Positions 17,153-27,430 are shown, counted from the stretch's first letter. The stretch: DNA of 64,000 nucleotides from Thalassospira sp. TSL5-1 (GCF_001907695.1 NZ_KV880638.1:620882-684881); one strand, 5' to 3'. The notes: a model not told the origin generated them from the sequence alone. Made by a program: numbers and translations.

Positions 17153-17827
17153 ATGATCGAATTGCAGAATGTCACCCTGCGTTACGGGGTGCAAAGCGTG
17201 TTAACGGACATCTCCCTGTCATTGGGGGAACGCCGGATTGGCATTGTGGGTGCCAATGGATCGGGCAAAAGCACGCTGGCGCGATTACTCAACGGGCTTC
17301 TGGTGCCAAGTTCCGGCAAAGTACTGGTTGATGGCCTTGATACTGCCAGCGAGGGTCGCAAGGTGCGTGCCCGTGTCGGCTTTGTGTTTCAAAACCCGGA
17401 TAATCAGATCGTCTTTCCCGTGGTCGAGGAAGACCTTGCCTTTGGCCTGAAACCCCTGAAACTGCCCAAGGATGACGTCAGCCGCCGGATTGATGCCATG
17501 CTGGCGCGCTATGATCTTGGCGCCTATCGCACCCATCCCAGCCACCAGTTAAGTGGCGGGCAAAAGCAGCTTTTGGCAATTTGTGGTGTTTTGATCATGG
17601 AACCCGCCTGCATTGTGTTTGACGAGCCCACCACATTGCTCGATTTGCGCAATCGCAACCGGGTAGCACAGGCGATTGCGGCACTGGACCAGCAGGTGAT
17701 TATGGTCTCGCATGATCTCGACCTTCTGGCCGATTATGACCGCATTCTGGTGATCGATCAGGGGCAGGTGGTGTGTGACGATGTGCCACAAAAGGCGCTG
17801 CCTTTTTATGTGGATCTGATGTCATGA
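17153..17827 (+). CDS. bioM: Biotin ECF transporter ATPase BioM
   Basis: A 224-residue CbiO-type ATP-binding protein. Walker A is GANGSGKST, the Q-loop is in [22 protein letters not shown] (the ECF-type signature QNPDNQ), the ABC signature is [11 protein letters not shown], and Walker B is [12 protein letters not shown]. It drives biotin uptake together with BioN and BioY. It ends in ATGA overlap with bioN. Cobalt or nickel CbiO paralogues are excluded mainly by the bioY neighbour. Confidence 0.93.
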   Translation: MIELQNVTLRYGVQSVLTDISLSLGERRIGIVGANGSGKSTLARLLNGLLVPSSGKVLVDGLDTASEGRKVRARVGFVFQNPDNQIVFPVVEEDLAFGLKPLKLPKDDVSRRIDAMLARYDLGAYRTHPSHQLSGGQKQLLAICGVLIMEPACIVFDEPTTLLDLRNRNRVAQAIAALDQQVIMVSHDLDLLADYDRILVIDQGQVVCDDVPQKALPFYVDLMS

Positions 17828-18432
17828 ACGTTGCCAGCGGCCTGTATCAGGATCGCGCCTCGCTGCTCCATCGGATGCCTGCCGGGTTTAAGGTGCTCGC
17901 CCTTGTGGCGCTGGGCACGGCGGTGTTTGTGATTCCTAGCTGGCAAATTCTGCTGGGCATATTGGCGGTTGTTATTGGCCTGTATGGGCTGGCGCGGTTT
18001 TCACCGCAAATTTTATGGGCGCAAATCCGGCCCTTATTGTGGTTGCTTGTCGTGTTCTTCGCCGTGCAGCTTTGGCTAAATGACTGGCAGGCAGGCCTTG
18101 TGGTGGTCACGCGCCTTGCCATCGTTGTGCTGTTTGCTGCCCTTGTAACGCTGACAACGCGGGTTTCGGTAATGCTCGAAGCCCTGGAACGCGCCATGCA
18201 GCCGCTACGCTTTGTCGGTGTTAACCCGGAAAAGGTCGGCCTGGCCTTTTCGCTGGTGCTGCGCTTTATTCCCGTTATTGCCAGCGTTTCCCATGATGTG
18301 CGCGAGGCGCAAAAGGCGCGGGGGCTGAATCGCAACATGCTGGCCCTGACCGTGCCACTGATCATCCGCACCCTTAAAATGGCCGATGACGTCGCCGATG
18401 CGATTGAGGCACGGAGTTATGATCCCGATTGA
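17824..18432 (+). CDS. bioN: Biotin ECF transporter transmembrane subunit BioN
   Basis: A 202-residue CbiQ/EcfT-family coupling protein. It has an N-terminal cytoplasmic stretch ([20 protein letters not shown]), several hydrophobic helices, and the coupling-helix motifs, of which [11 protein letters not shown] (the first A-R-G type motif) and [11 protein letters not shown] (the second) are visible. It links BioM ATPase action to the BioY substrate-binding component. The start overlaps the bioM stop by four bases. Only 3 bp separate it from the convergent gene on the other strand. Confidence 0.92.
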   Translation: MNVASGLYQDRASLLHRMPAGFKVLALVALGTAVFVIPSWQILLGILAVVIGLYGLARFSPQILWAQIRPLLWLLVVFFAVQLWLNDWQAGLVVVTRLAIVVLFAALVTLTTRVSVMLEALERAMQPLRFVGVNPEKVGLAFSLVLRFIPVIASVSHDVREAQKARGLNRNMLALTVPLIIRTLKMADDVADAIEARSYDPD

Positions 18433-18435
18433 CAG

Positions 18436-19347
18436 TTATTTTAATGTTTTTTTATTTTCGTACAGAGAGGCAATTTGTGCTGCTTCCGTTTTTCCGCCTT
18501 TAAGACTGTCTGCTTTTGATAAAATGTATTTAGGGAATTTTGTTGGGAGATACTCGTTCCGAAACCATTTGCGAAATAAGGGCAATGCTGCGTCTGGATA
18601 AGCCCAAGGACTTTGAGGGTTGCTGGCAGCTTGTGGGTAATAGGAAGGAAAATTGTGGCTGTATTTTATCCGTTCCCCAAACGTCTTGGATAATTTGTTG
18701 TCATTCCAATATTTACCCCATGCTAACCCCACGCTAATGTCAGGTAAAGTCTTGTCGTTTACGACTAAGCTCGCGTTAATTAAGTCAACAGCTAAGCCCG
18801 TTGTTTCTGAGAAAAGGGTGAAGTGTTCTGGTGGTGCACTGTCTTGTAGTATTGATACTCTGTCGTTGAAGTACTTCCATTTGTCTTCTGGAGAGTAATT
18901 TAACGCATTGTATATAAATTTTTCTAGACCTAATCGTGCTAGTCTTCGATAGTTCTCCATCGCTATCTGGTTAGCGTACTGTGATTCAAAGGCAAAATAC
19001 TCGATGAATGCCATGCAAACTACGTCTGGATAAGCGTAGTATGGGGAGCCATTTCGAGAAATTTCTATAAATAATCTGTTTTCTTTATAGCCATTTTTAA
19101 ACAAGTAGTCTTTAAAAAATGAATTTCTTCCTTTGTCGAGGATTGGGTCGTTAAATTTATCTTCCCATTCTTGAGTTATTTCGAATATCGTCGCTCTTGC
19201 TGCTCCAGAAATATTAGCAATTCCTCTTTGAGTGAGGTATGGGATGCCGTTTTGCAGGACTCCCATTTCAATTCCGCCGATATCTTTTTCGATTTCTATT
19301 CCAAGATCTAGGCTGTATTGCTCTGGTGTTTTTGAGTTGCTGTTCAT
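18436..19347 (-). CDS. Protein of unknown function, possibly phage-related
   Basis: A 303-residue protein from the ATG at 19347, chosen because GAGGGA lies just upstream; the frame runs 34 codons further. The N-terminal part has GVLQNGIPYLTQRGIANISGAA and IEISRNGSPYYAYPDVVCMAFI, which look like a KilA-N-type or anti-repressor-type DNA-binding region. The C-terminal part has VGLAWGKYWNDNKLSKTFG and PDAALPLFRKWFRNEYLPTKFP. Length and layout recall BstA-like abortive-infection proteins of prophages, but this is a weak impression. It is AT-rich against its neighbours and stands alone, convergent with bioN, suggesting acquisition. Confidence 0.6.
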   Translation of the reverse strand: MNSNSKTPEQYSLDLGIEIEKDIGGIEMGVLQNGIPYLTQRGIANISGAARATIFEITQEWEDKFNDPILDKGRNSFFKDYLFKNGYKENRLFIEISRNGSPYYAYPDVVCMAFIEYFAFESQYANQIAMENYRRLARLGLEKFIYNALNYSPEDKWKYFNDRVSILQDSAPPEHFTLFSETTGLAVDLINASLVVNDKTLPDISVGLAWGKYWNDNKLSKTFGERIKYSHNFPSYYPQAASNPQSPWAYPDAALPLFRKWFRNEYLPTKFPKYILSKADSLKGGKTEAAQIASLYENKKTLK

Positions 19348-19526
19348 GCTTTTCCCTCTTATCAGGCCAAAACATATGATCTCGGTGAAGGAGTAATATG
19401 TAAAGTGATATTGTGATTTATGTAGTTTTATTTTCAAGGAAATGAGCATGCTCGATATATTCTTTGCTTGTTGCCACTAGAATAATAACAAGCATGCTCA
19501 ATTGTTTGTGTGACCATTTGGTGCTA

Positions 19527-20378
19527 TTAAAGCCCCAAATGCTTCGCATGAAACCGGATATGGTCTTCGATGAAGCTGGCGATGAAATAGTAGCTGTGAT
19601 CATAGCCTTCCTGCATGCGGAGCGTCAGCGGGTAGCCGCTGTTTTTGGCGGCCTGTTCCAGCGTTTCGGGTTTAAGCTGGTCTTTGAGGAAGCCATCGGC
19701 ATCGCCCTGGTCAACCAGGGCGGGGGTGAAGGCGGTGGGTTGGGCGGTGCTCATGAGCATCGAGCTGTCATATTCGGCCCAGTCGGCCTGTTTGGGGCCG
19801 AGATAGTTTTCAAACGCCTTTTGGCCCCAGGGCACATTGACCGGGTTGCAGATAGGCGAAAAGGCGGTGACGGAGCGAAACTTGCCAGGGTTACGCAATG
19901 CCATCATCAGGGCACCATGTCCGCCCATGGAATGGCCGGAAATGACGGTATTGTCATTGACCGGGAAATGTTCGGCAATCAGGGCCGGGAGTTCTGACAG
20001 GATATAATCATACATCCGGTAATTTTGCCGCCAGGGTTCCTGGGTGGCATTCACGTAAAAACCGGCCCCCTTGCCAAAATCATAGGCTTCGTTTTCATCA
20101 TCGGGCACATGGTCGCCGCGCGGGCTGGTATCGGGCGCGACAATGGCAATGCCCAGTTCGGCAGCAATGCGGTGCGCACCCGCCTTTTGCATGAAATTTT
20201 CATCCGTGCAGGTCAGGCCCGATAGCCAATACATCACCGGGACCGTGGTGCCGTTACCTGCCTGGGGCGGCAGGTAAATGGCAAAGCGCATGTCACAGCC
20301 AAGGGTCGATGATTTGTGGCTGTATTGTTTATGCCAGCCGCCGAAACTTTTGGCGCTGGAAATGTTTTCGATGCTCAT
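19527..20378 (-). CDS. fghA: S-formylglutathione hydrolase
   Basis: A 283-residue alpha/beta-hydrolase that releases formate and glutathione from S-formylglutathione, the second step of glutathione-dependent formaldehyde detoxification. The nucleophile elbow is GHSMGGHGAL (Ser about 150), with WLSGLTCTDENFMQKAGA near the oxyanion region, AFSPICNPVNVPWGQKAF, and a C-terminal YDHSYYFIASFIEDH carrying the catalytic His. The length is normal for the family. GGAGGA precedes the ATG. It lies directly downstream of adhC in the same direction. Confidence 0.97.
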   Translation of the reverse strand: MSIENISSAKSFGGWHKQYSHKSSTLGCDMRFAIYLPPQAGNGTTVPVMYWLSGLTCTDENFMQKAGAHRIAAELGIAIVAPDTSPRGDHVPDDENEAYDFGKGAGFYVNATQEPWRQNYRMYDYILSELPALIAEHFPVNDNTVISGHSMGGHGALMMALRNPGKFRSVTAFSPICNPVNVPWGQKAFENYLGPKQADWAEYDSSMLMSTAQPTAFTPALVDQGDADGFLKDQLKPETLEQAAKNSGYPLTLRMQEGYDHSYYFIASFIEDHIRFHAKHLGL

Positions 20379-20399
20379 TTTATCCTCCAGATATGCGTT

Positions 20400-20425
20400 C
20401 GGGCCGGAAAAAGGTTTCCGGCCCG
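20400..20425. terminator. GC-rich hairpin between adhC and fghA
   Basis: CGGGCCGGAAA at 20400-20410 pairs with its complement at 20415-20425 around a 4-nt loop. No run of T follows it in the direction of the adhC-fghA transcript, so transcript stabilisation or weak attenuation is more likely than full termination. Confidence 0.45.
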
Positions 20426-20438
20426 TTGTTTCGGCGAC

Positions 20439-21590
<1,152 letters not shown>

Positions 21591-21702
21591 TCAGACCAGC
21601 GAAAACGCATGAAGGGATGTAAAGATATGAAGCAAAGTTTATTTGTTTCTGAAAAAATGTTAATCCCGTAATTATGCAAATGACTTTTACAGTGTGGTAA
21701 TA

Positions 21703-22578
21703 ATGAGCGCGTGGGACGGCATTAGTGAATGTATTGCGGTGGCGGAATGCCAGAGCTTTACCGGGGCGGCAGCGCAGCTTGGCGTTTCCATCGCCCATGT
21801 CAGCCGCCAAATCACGGCCCTTGAAGCCCGGCTGGGCAGCAAACTGTTTTACCGCACCACCCGCAAAGTCACATTAACCGAAGCCGGGCAAATTTATTAC
21901 CAGCATTGCCGCCAGTTGCGCGATGGCCTGGAAGATGCCGAACGCGCGATCAGCAGTTTGCAGGATACCCCGCGCGGGAAATTAAAACTGACCGCGCCGA
22001 CCACTTACGGCGAAAGCGTGATTGCCCCGCTGATCAATGATTTTGTCGCCCGCTATCCGGACCTGGAGGTGCAATGCCGTTTTACCAACCAGAAGCTGGA
22101 TTTGATTCTGGAGGGCTATGATCTGTCGGTTCGCCTGGGGCGGCTGGAGGGAACGCCCAGTGCGATCATGAGCCAGCGGTTATCATCGCGCAGGCTTTAT
22201 GTCTGTGCGGCCCCGGTTTATCTGTCAAAGCGAGGGGAACCCCACAGCCTGTCGGAACTGGCCCGGCATAACTGCCTGCCCGGCACGCTGGATTACTGGC
22301 GGTTCGAGGAAGAGGGGCGCGAACGCACCATTCGCATCCACGGCAATATCACGGCCAATAGCGGCCAGGCCCTGCTTGATGCCGCGCGCAAGGGCCTGGG
22401 TATTGTGCAATTGCCCGATTTTTACGTTGATCCCCATATCGCCAGCGGCGAACTGGTGCCGATCCTTACCCGGTATCAGCCCTCCGATGAAGGCATTTGG
22501 GCGCTTTACCCCGCCAACCGGCATTTATCGTCAAAGGTGCGCATGCTGGTGGAGCATTTGGAGCGGTATTTGGGGTGA
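21703..22578 (+). CDS. LysR-family regulator (CrgA-like)
   Basis: About 291 residues from the ATG at 21703 (GTG 21694 in frame). The helix-turn-helix is FTGAAAQLGVSIAHVSRQITALEARLG, with RTTRKVTLTEAGQIYY following. The effector domain with PRGKLKLTAPTTYGES, YDLSVRLGRL and IVQLPDFYVDPHIASGELV places it in the CrgA/AaeR-like subgroup. It is divergent from adhC-fghA, so control of formaldehyde oxidation is likely but inferred. The inducer is not evident. Confidence 0.9.
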   Translation: MSAWDGISECIAVAECQSFTGAAAQLGVSIAHVSRQITALEARLGSKLFYRTTRKVTLTEAGQIYYQHCRQLRDGLEDAERAISSLQDTPRGKLKLTAPTTYGESVIAPLINDFVARYPDLEVQCRFTNQKLDLILEGYDLSVRLGRLEGTPSAIMSQRLSSRRLYVCAAPVYLSKRGEPHSLSELARHNCLPGTLDYWRFEEEGRERTIRIHGNITANSGQALLDAARKGLGIVQLPDFYVDPHIASGELVPILTRYQPSDEGIWALYPANRHLSSKVRMLVEHLERYLG

Positions 22579-23676
22579 TCAAAGGTCAATGGGTTTTTCT
22601 TCTGAATCTATTCCTAAAATTTGCGTAACATATCTATGGCGCTCAATTCTTTGTTTTCTGTTGTTTACGGCTTCTCTAGCAGCTAGAGCATATTGCTCCG
22701 GAACTTCTTTTTCAAATTTCTCCAGAGATTCTATTATTTTTTCTTTTTTTTCTGATTTTATTTTTTCAATATTCCAGTATATAGAAACAAATAAAGTGAA
22801 AAAATTTGATTTATTCCACCACATGGATTTTTGTTTTATGTTCAGGCTTGTTATGTATTCTGATACATCGTTAAATTTTGATAAAATCACATCTCTTTCT
22901 TTGATGTTTTCATCTTTTTCTTCTAGTATTTCCCGGGTTTTTTCATTTCTGTTGAAGTATCCTTTGTTTATTGTTGCTATTAAGTTTAGCGTGTACATTA
23001 AGTGCACCATACGCGATGTCTCATATGGACTGAATATCTTTTCCTCTAGGATAAGCTTCTTGTAGTTTTCGATGTTGAATTTCTGGGCCCAAGATATGAA
23101 GTCCTTAGGCATGTTGGGATCGTGCGTTAGTTCGTCATCTTCTTCATCTTGACCTTTTTCTTTGGTCAAAAGAAGCCCGCATAAATATTTTGCAATAAGC
23201 ATGAAGTCGACGGTAGCATATTCGGTTGCCATTTTTTCAATGGAAGAAAGCGCATAGAATGTTCGGTTTAGTCTTTTAAATATATCAATTATGGTTGGGT
23301 CAGTCGCTTTAATGTCGAGGTCAATTACTGGTATTTGATATGTCAGGAATTGTTCTTTTTCTGTTGTTTCTAAGTCTTGGAATTTCTTTCCCCCAACTTC
23401 AAAGTCGCCATTTATGTATTGTTTTATGGCGTTCATTCGCTGCTGACCATCAACTACGCATGATTTTGATGTCATCGTTTCGACATCTATGTCTCCTCTG
23501 GCGATGAATATTTGCGGAAAGGGGTAGCCCTTCAAAATCGTTTCAATGAAATCTTTTTGGTGCGTTTCCCTCCAGACAAGGTTTCTTTGGAAATATGGGC
23601 TTATTATTAGTCTCTCGGTTTTTATGTCATTGATCATGTCGATTAATTCTTTTGATCTGACTTGGTATTTTATCAT
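22579..23676 (-). CDS. DUF262 domain protein
   Basis: A 365-residue protein with an N-terminal DUF262 (ParB/sulfiredoxin-fold, GmrS-like) domain. Visible motifs are SPYFQRNLVWRETHQKDFIETIL, FPQIFIARG, the hallmark CVVDGQQRMNAI (DGQQR), and FKRLNRTFYALSSIE. The C-terminal half is helical and Lys/Glu-rich, with no HNH nuclease (DUF1524) motif seen, so it is not a full GmrSD. It overlaps the upstream nucleotidyltransferase gene by four bases. Both genes are AT-rich in a GC-rich background. DUF262 proteins often occur in anti-phage restriction systems; that role here is inference. Confidence 0.85.
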   Translation of the reverse strand: MIKYQVRSKELIDMINDIKTERLIISPYFQRNLVWRETHQKDFIETILKGYPFPQIFIARGDIDVETMTSKSCVVDGQQRMNAIKQYINGDFEVGGKKFQDLETTEKEQFLTYQIPVIDLDIKATDPTIIDIFKRLNRTFYALSSIEKMATEYATVDFMLIAKYLCGLLLTKEKGQDEEDDELTHDPNMPKDFISWAQKFNIENYKKLILEEKIFSPYETSRMVHLMYTLNLIATINKGYFNRNEKTREILEEKDENIKERDVILSKFNDVSEYITSLNIKQKSMWWNKSNFFTLFVSIYWNIEKIKSEKKEKIIESLEKFEKEVPEQYALAAREAVNNRKQRIERHRYVTQILGIDSEEKPIDL

Positions 23677-24209
23677 ATTTTTTCCTCGTTGAATTTCTTA
23701 AAAGCGGGGGCTTGTTTGTCTGTAAAAGATATTTCTGTATCGTATATTAAAAAACTTATTTTCGAGAAGTGCTCTATATATTTTCTTGATATTGTATGGG
23801 AAGCTTTGTCTAGAATCTTTTTTGTTTTTGTTCTGGGCATCATGCTTGTTATTATTATCCCTTTTTTTATTGCGTATTCCTTGAATCTGTCGACGGAGTT
23901 TCCATACGCTGGGAACTGTGTTAGATCAGTAAATCCTTTTGTGATGGTTCTTGTTTCACTCATGAGCTTGACGTAAGCGTTTGCATCTATGATTGCTACG
24001 TCCAAGTCAGAAACTCCAGGTGTAAATGCTCTCCCTTCCTTGAAGCTTTTCCCCCAATATGCGGACCCGCAAATGCGAATCATAGATAACGGAAAGTTCG
24101 TTTCTTCAGCGATTGATTTCTTGATTTCAAGATATAAAGATTTTTTGTCGAGAAAATAAGATGCATGATCCGTTAGAAATTCTTCTTGCGAGCCGATAAA
24201 TCTGTTCAT
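23673..24209 (-). CDS. Nucleotidyltransferase-like protein
   Basis: A 178-residue protein with the polymerase-beta-type nucleotidyltransferase pattern: ICGSAYWGKSF (the GS motif) followed by GVSDLDVAIIDANAY (the DxD metal site SDLD). The remainder, with KKGIIITSMMPRTKTKKILD, is not assigned. GAGG precedes the ATG at a normal distance. It is the first gene of a two-gene unit with the DUF262 protein (ATGA overlap). It is short compared with CBASS cyclases, so an AMP- or other nucleotide-transfer activity on protein or RNA is more likely than cyclic oligonucleotide synthesis. Confidence 0.7.
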   Translation of the reverse strand: MNRFIGSQEEFLTDHASYFLDKKSLYLEIKKSIAEETNFPLSMIRICGSAYWGKSFKEGRAFTPGVSDLDVAIIDANAYVKLMSETRTITKGFTDLTQFPAYGNSVDRFKEYAIKKGIIITSMMPRTKTKKILDKASHTISRKYIEHFSKISFLIYDTEISFTDKQAPAFKKFNEEKI

Positions 24210-24635
24210 TTTTCCTCTATTAGAATTATGGTTCAGATTTTATTTTTAAAATTTATCTGCCCTCTCTAATTTAAATTGAGATTTCTAATTGGAATTCCTT
24301 AGTGAGGCAGTCATGTAGCGTTCTGTTGTTAAGTAGGTTTAGTCTCCTATATAGTGGGTAAGATAGCATAAGTTTTATCCGTGTACGATTCTTTGTTGGA
24401 GCTAAGTGTCAGTAAAATGCGGTGTTTCGCTGCGAGTCAGCGTAGCCAGTTTGGCACCGTGTTCCTGTTTGAAGTTGCTAAAGGTTCGGGCAATTTTGAT
24501 GTCAGAAAGTGGTGCATAGGTGCAGTTTAGAGTTTCGCCAGAATGAATTGCTATTTTTAGTTTGAGTATTGAGATTTCAGAATGAGCACCAGAAATCTTT
24601 AATTTGCAATGGTTTGATGAAAATTTATAAAGGGT
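24210..24635. other. Intergenic stretch without a supported gene
   Basis: AT-rich to about 24400. On the minus strand a stop-to-stop frame continues from just after the RES-toxin stop to 24402 and reads plausibly (for example KIAIHSGETLNCTYAPLSDI), but it has no start codon or ribosome-binding site. It could be a remnant of an older gene end. Promoter elements of the nucleotidyltransferase gene must lie near 24210-24300. Confidence 0.4.
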
Positions 24636-25352
24636 TCAAGCTGGGGTGATGTCGGGGTCGGGATGGCCCGACCAGGTGAAAACCCATTGGTCGCCCTGGC
24701 GGATATTTTGCACGAGATACGGACGCAGGGCGACGAGGCAGTGCCCGCCTTTATGGCGAACAGAGGGGTAAAGAAGTCCATTGCCGCCGGATGCCAGAAT
24801 ATCGCCTGCCAGTGCCTGCCCGGCGGGATAGGCGCGTTCCGGCACGGGATCAAGGGGCAGGGGGATGGCTGTTGCCGTGCTATGGGGTGTTAAATCATGG
24901 AATGGGGCATTAAACCCGGCCATCAGTTCGCGATAGGCGGTGGTGTTTTCAAAAATGCCGGTATTTTCAAGCTCGCGGGTTAAATGCCAGGCGACTTCGG
25001 CCTGGGCGGTTTGGCTGGCATTATTGCCAAAGGCGGCATACCAGGCCCCGCGATGTGGGCCATTAAAGCGGTTGCCGGTGGCGCGGGTATAACAAAAGGC
25101 CGCGTTGACATAGCTCCAGCCATAGCCATTGGCGGGGCTTTGCAGTTCTGCCGGGGCCAGCCCGCCCGGGATCGGCAGGGAGGGTTGCAGGCGGGCCGAT
25201 GTCAGGCCTTCGATTTCGGCAAGAAGGTCAAGTTCTGCGTCGTCATCGGCAAGGGGGCTTAGGGCGGGTTCATCAATATAGGCGGTCGGGATCAGGCGGA
25301 TTGTGCTTTCGGCGACAAAATCCCGGCATTCAAGGTCGCTAGCATGAATCAA
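24636..25352 (-). CDS. RES-domain toxin
   Basis: A 238-residue RES-family toxin; members degrade NAD+ by phosphorolysis or glycohydrolysis and stop growth. The name-giving residues can be traced: Arg in TRATGNRFNGPHRGAWYAA, Glu in QAEVAWHLTRELE, and Ser in LLYPSVRHKGGHCLVAL. The start is a TTG at 25352 that overlaps the antitoxin stop (TTGA); no ATG or GTG is better placed, so translation is probably coupled to the antitoxin. Length is close to that of typical RES toxins. The pair with the Xre-type antitoxin just upstream is complete. Confidence 0.9.
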   Translation of the reverse strand: MIHASDLECRDFVAESTIRLIPTAYIDEPALSPLADDDAELDLLAEIEGLTSARLQPSLPIPGGLAPAELQSPANGYGWSYVNAAFCYTRATGNRFNGPHRGAWYAAFGNNASQTAQAEVAWHLTRELENTGIFENTTAYRELMAGFNAPFHDLTPHSTATAIPLPLDPVPERAYPAGQALAGDILASGGNGLLYPSVRHKGGHCLVALRPYLVQNIRQGDQWVFTWSGHPDPDITPA

Positions 25353-25774
25353 ACCCCACCTCGCAGCGCATCAATATGCTGGCGCACCTGCATCATAGCG
25401 GGAATGCCGCCCTCCAGCATGACCTGAATAGGGGTTTTGTTGTTAAAGCCCGGCCCCTTATTGGGGGTTTTGGGCCAGCCATAGGTCAGCGGACCGTTAA
25501 ACAGTAATCGCAAGCCCTTAAACAGGCCAATCAGCAGGCTGGCGCGGGTGACTTTATCCTGATCCAGTTTGCCGTGAAAGCTACCGGCCTTCATGCGGCT
25601 CCAAGTTGCGGTGGGGACGTCAAACAGGGCGGCGGCCTCGGCATTGGTCAGGCCCCAGGCATCGGCGGTGCGCACCACGGCCTTGACCAAAACAGCAATT
25701 TTAGCGCGCTCCGTGATCGGGCGGACAATGCCGGTTTCGTCTTTGGGGGCGTCTGGGGCAATGGGATAAAGCAT
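25349..25774 (-). CDS. Xre/MbcA/ParS-type antitoxin of the RES toxin
   Basis: About 141 residues from the ATG at 25774, which has GGAGGG just before it; an ATG at 25786 is also in frame. The N-terminal helix-turn-helix lies around AWGLTNAEAAALFDVPTATWSRMKAG. The C-terminal toxin-binding domain (DUF2384 type) is recognised from LLIGLFKGLRLLF and the NKTPIQVMLEGGIPAMMQVRQHIDAL ending. It neutralises the RES toxin and represses its own operon, probably through the palindrome at 25801. Confidence 0.88.
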   Translation of the reverse strand: MLYPIAPDAPKDETGIVRPITERAKIAVLVKAVVRTADAWGLTNAEAAALFDVPTATWSRMKAGSFHGKLDQDKVTRASLLIGLFKGLRLLFNGPLTYGWPKTPNKGPGFNNKTPIQVMLEGGIPAMMQVRQHIDALRGGV

Positions 25775-25800
25775 TTTTCCCTCCATCGGATGGGATATAC

Positions 25801-25816
25801 CTTATCATATGATAAG
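25801..25816. promoter_or_regulatory. Operator of the RES/Xre operon
   Basis: CTTATCATATGATAAG is a perfect 16-bp palindrome 27 bp upstream of the antitoxin start. Its position over the expected promoter fits autorepression by the antitoxin. Confidence 0.65.
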
Positions 25817-25844
25817 AAAAATGCAATCTGTTTGGGGCAGGGAC

Positions 25845-27149
25845 TTAGGGGCAGCGGCTGAGAATATCCTCAAGGGCCAGATCCAGAAGCTGGGTATCGG
25901 CCTGGCTGTTGGCAAGGCGGTTGCGGACTTCTTGCGCGGCGGGGCCGATTTGGCGGCGCAGGGTGTCAAGTTCGCTTAGCACAAGTTGGGGGCCAAGGCC
26001 GGTTTCTTTGGCAAATTGGGTCCAGTGATCCTTTGTCAGCGCCGCGGGATTGCGTTCGCCGCCAATGGCCATTGCCAGTTTGATGCGCTGTTGCTTGTAA
26101 AATCCGGCAAAGGCCTTGGCGTTATTAATGTCATAAAGCGGGGCGAGGCGCAGGGTACCATTGCGCCACAGCAGGCTATAGTTTTTGGCATGGGCGTCGG
26201 GATTGCCGATCAGATACTGGAAAATGGCGCGGCGCAGGAGCTCGCGCCGGTCATGCGCCGGGTCGTGGCTGTAGCGCAGCATGGCAAACAGGCTGTGCCA
26301 GCCCGGCCCGCCATCGCGTTCGTATTTTTGATCCGGGAAATGCCCGGTGGCCTGGCAGAAATCCTCCTGATGCAGGCGGGTGAGATAGCGCGTGCCGGAT
26401 TTTTCGTGCAGGGCGCGGTCATACCGGGCCAGCAACATGAAGGTTTGCTCTTCGGCCTGCATAATGTGCGAGCGCGGGGTGGCAAGACCAAGGGCGCGGG
26501 CGACCTCAAGGCAGAAATGCTCCACCCGGATCGAGCCGGGCAGGCCGCGAATGTCGGGCTTGAGGATGTGTGAACTGGGTGTGCGGCCCAGCGGCAGGGC
26601 GATGTCGCCACCCACCCGGATCACCACGGCCTTGTCATGCACGCCGGCCAGCGAAATGCGGATTTCACCTGCGTCATCGGCAAAAAGCGGGCGGGTTGGC
26701 AATTCGCGAATATGTCGGGCCAGCTCGGCCTTGCTCAGGATGCGGTATTGGGGATGATAGGGATCGTAATCATCGGGGTCGGCGTCAGATGCGATCAGGG
26801 AAACTGCACCGGGGCAGTCCCGGCCCAGGGCAAACAGCATTGCAAATTCGTCATTGGCATTTATGGCGTGGCGATTGCCCAAAATTTGCGCCAGACGGCG
26901 ACGGGTTTGTTTGTTATCCGGCAGCAATCCGGCAAAAAACGGCCCGCATTGTTGATCATCAAACCAGAAATTTTCGCTGTAATGGTCGGGGACGGGCAGC
27001 GACAGGGATAGGGGATGGCAATGAACATCGCCTGCATGATGGCGGGCAATAAAATCGGCATTATAGCGGAATTGAAGCCGTCCGTCGTTTCCGGCCGCAA
27101 GTTCACCCATTACTTTATCGTATAAACAGACAAATGCGACCCGTGCCAT
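25845..27149 (-). CDS. hipA: HipA-family serine/threonine kinase toxin
   Basis: A 434-residue HipA-type kinase. The N-terminal domain begins MARVAFVCLYDKVMGEL; the P-loop-like block is ISLAGVHDKAVVIRVGG; the catalytic loop is YLIGNPDAHAKNYSLLW, and the metal-binding Asp is in LAPLYDINNA. In E. coli HipA phosphorylates GltX and induces dormancy; the target here is not known. The start at 27149 is chosen because homologues begin there; the frame runs further upstream through hipB sequence. It begins one base after the hipB stop, forming a standard hipBA operon. Confidence 0.93.
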   Translation of the reverse strand: MARVAFVCLYDKVMGELAAGNDGRLQFRYNADFIARHHAGDVHCHPLSLSLPVPDHYSENFWFDDQQCGPFFAGLLPDNKQTRRRLAQILGNRHAINANDEFAMLFALGRDCPGAVSLIASDADPDDYDPYHPQYRILSKAELARHIRELPTRPLFADDAGEIRISLAGVHDKAVVIRVGGDIALPLGRTPSSHILKPDIRGLPGSIRVEHFCLEVARALGLATPRSHIMQAEEQTFMLLARYDRALHEKSGTRYLTRLHQEDFCQATGHFPDQKYERDGGPGWHSLFAMLRYSHDPAHDRRELLRRAIFQYLIGNPDAHAKNYSLLWRNGTLRLAPLYDINNAKAFAGFYKQQRIKLAMAIGGERNPAALTKDHWTQFAKETGLGPQLVLSELDTLRRQIGPAAQEVRNRLANSQADTQLLDLALEDILSRCP

Positions 27150-27150
27150 G

Positions 27151-27429
27151 TTACAGCCCCTCGTCAATATCCAGCAAATCGGAGGTTGTTTTATCGTTTC
27201 GTTCGGGGCGGGCAGCTTCGCCGGGCATGTCGAGATGGATCGGTGCACCCAATAAAACCAGCAGATTGATCACCATATCTACCGGCGGCTGGGTGGCGCC
27301 GGTTTCAAGCGAGGACAGCCATTTGCGGCTATGGCCGATAAGCTGTGCCGCCTCGGTCTGGGTTAGTCCGCGTTGCTTGCGCAGGGTGCGAACAGCATTT
27401 TGCAGGTCGGCCGGGTTTCGGATGATCAT
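27151..27429 (-). CDS. hipB: HipB-family antitoxin
   Basis: About 92 residues from the ATG at 27429 (ATG 27450 and 27492 are also in frame). The Xre helix-turn-helix is RTLRKQRGLTQTEAAQLIG followed by HSRKWLSSLETGATQP. The length is close to E. coli HipB (88 residues). It binds HipA and represses hipBA. The start at 27429 is preferred because an operator-like palindrome occupies 27431-27450 and would otherwise lie inside the coding region. No clear ribosome-binding site is visible for any start. Confidence 0.85.
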   Translation of the reverse strand: MIIRNPADLQNAVRTLRKQRGLTQTEAAQLIGHSRKWLSSLETGATQPPVDMVINLLVLLGAPIHLDMPGEAARPERNDKTTSDLLDIDEGL

Positions 27430-27430
27430 G

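Noticed and set aside
24402..24633. Open minus-strand frame downstream of the RES toxin
   Set aside because: It has no start codon or ribosome-binding site and directly follows a stop, so it is at most a gene remnant.
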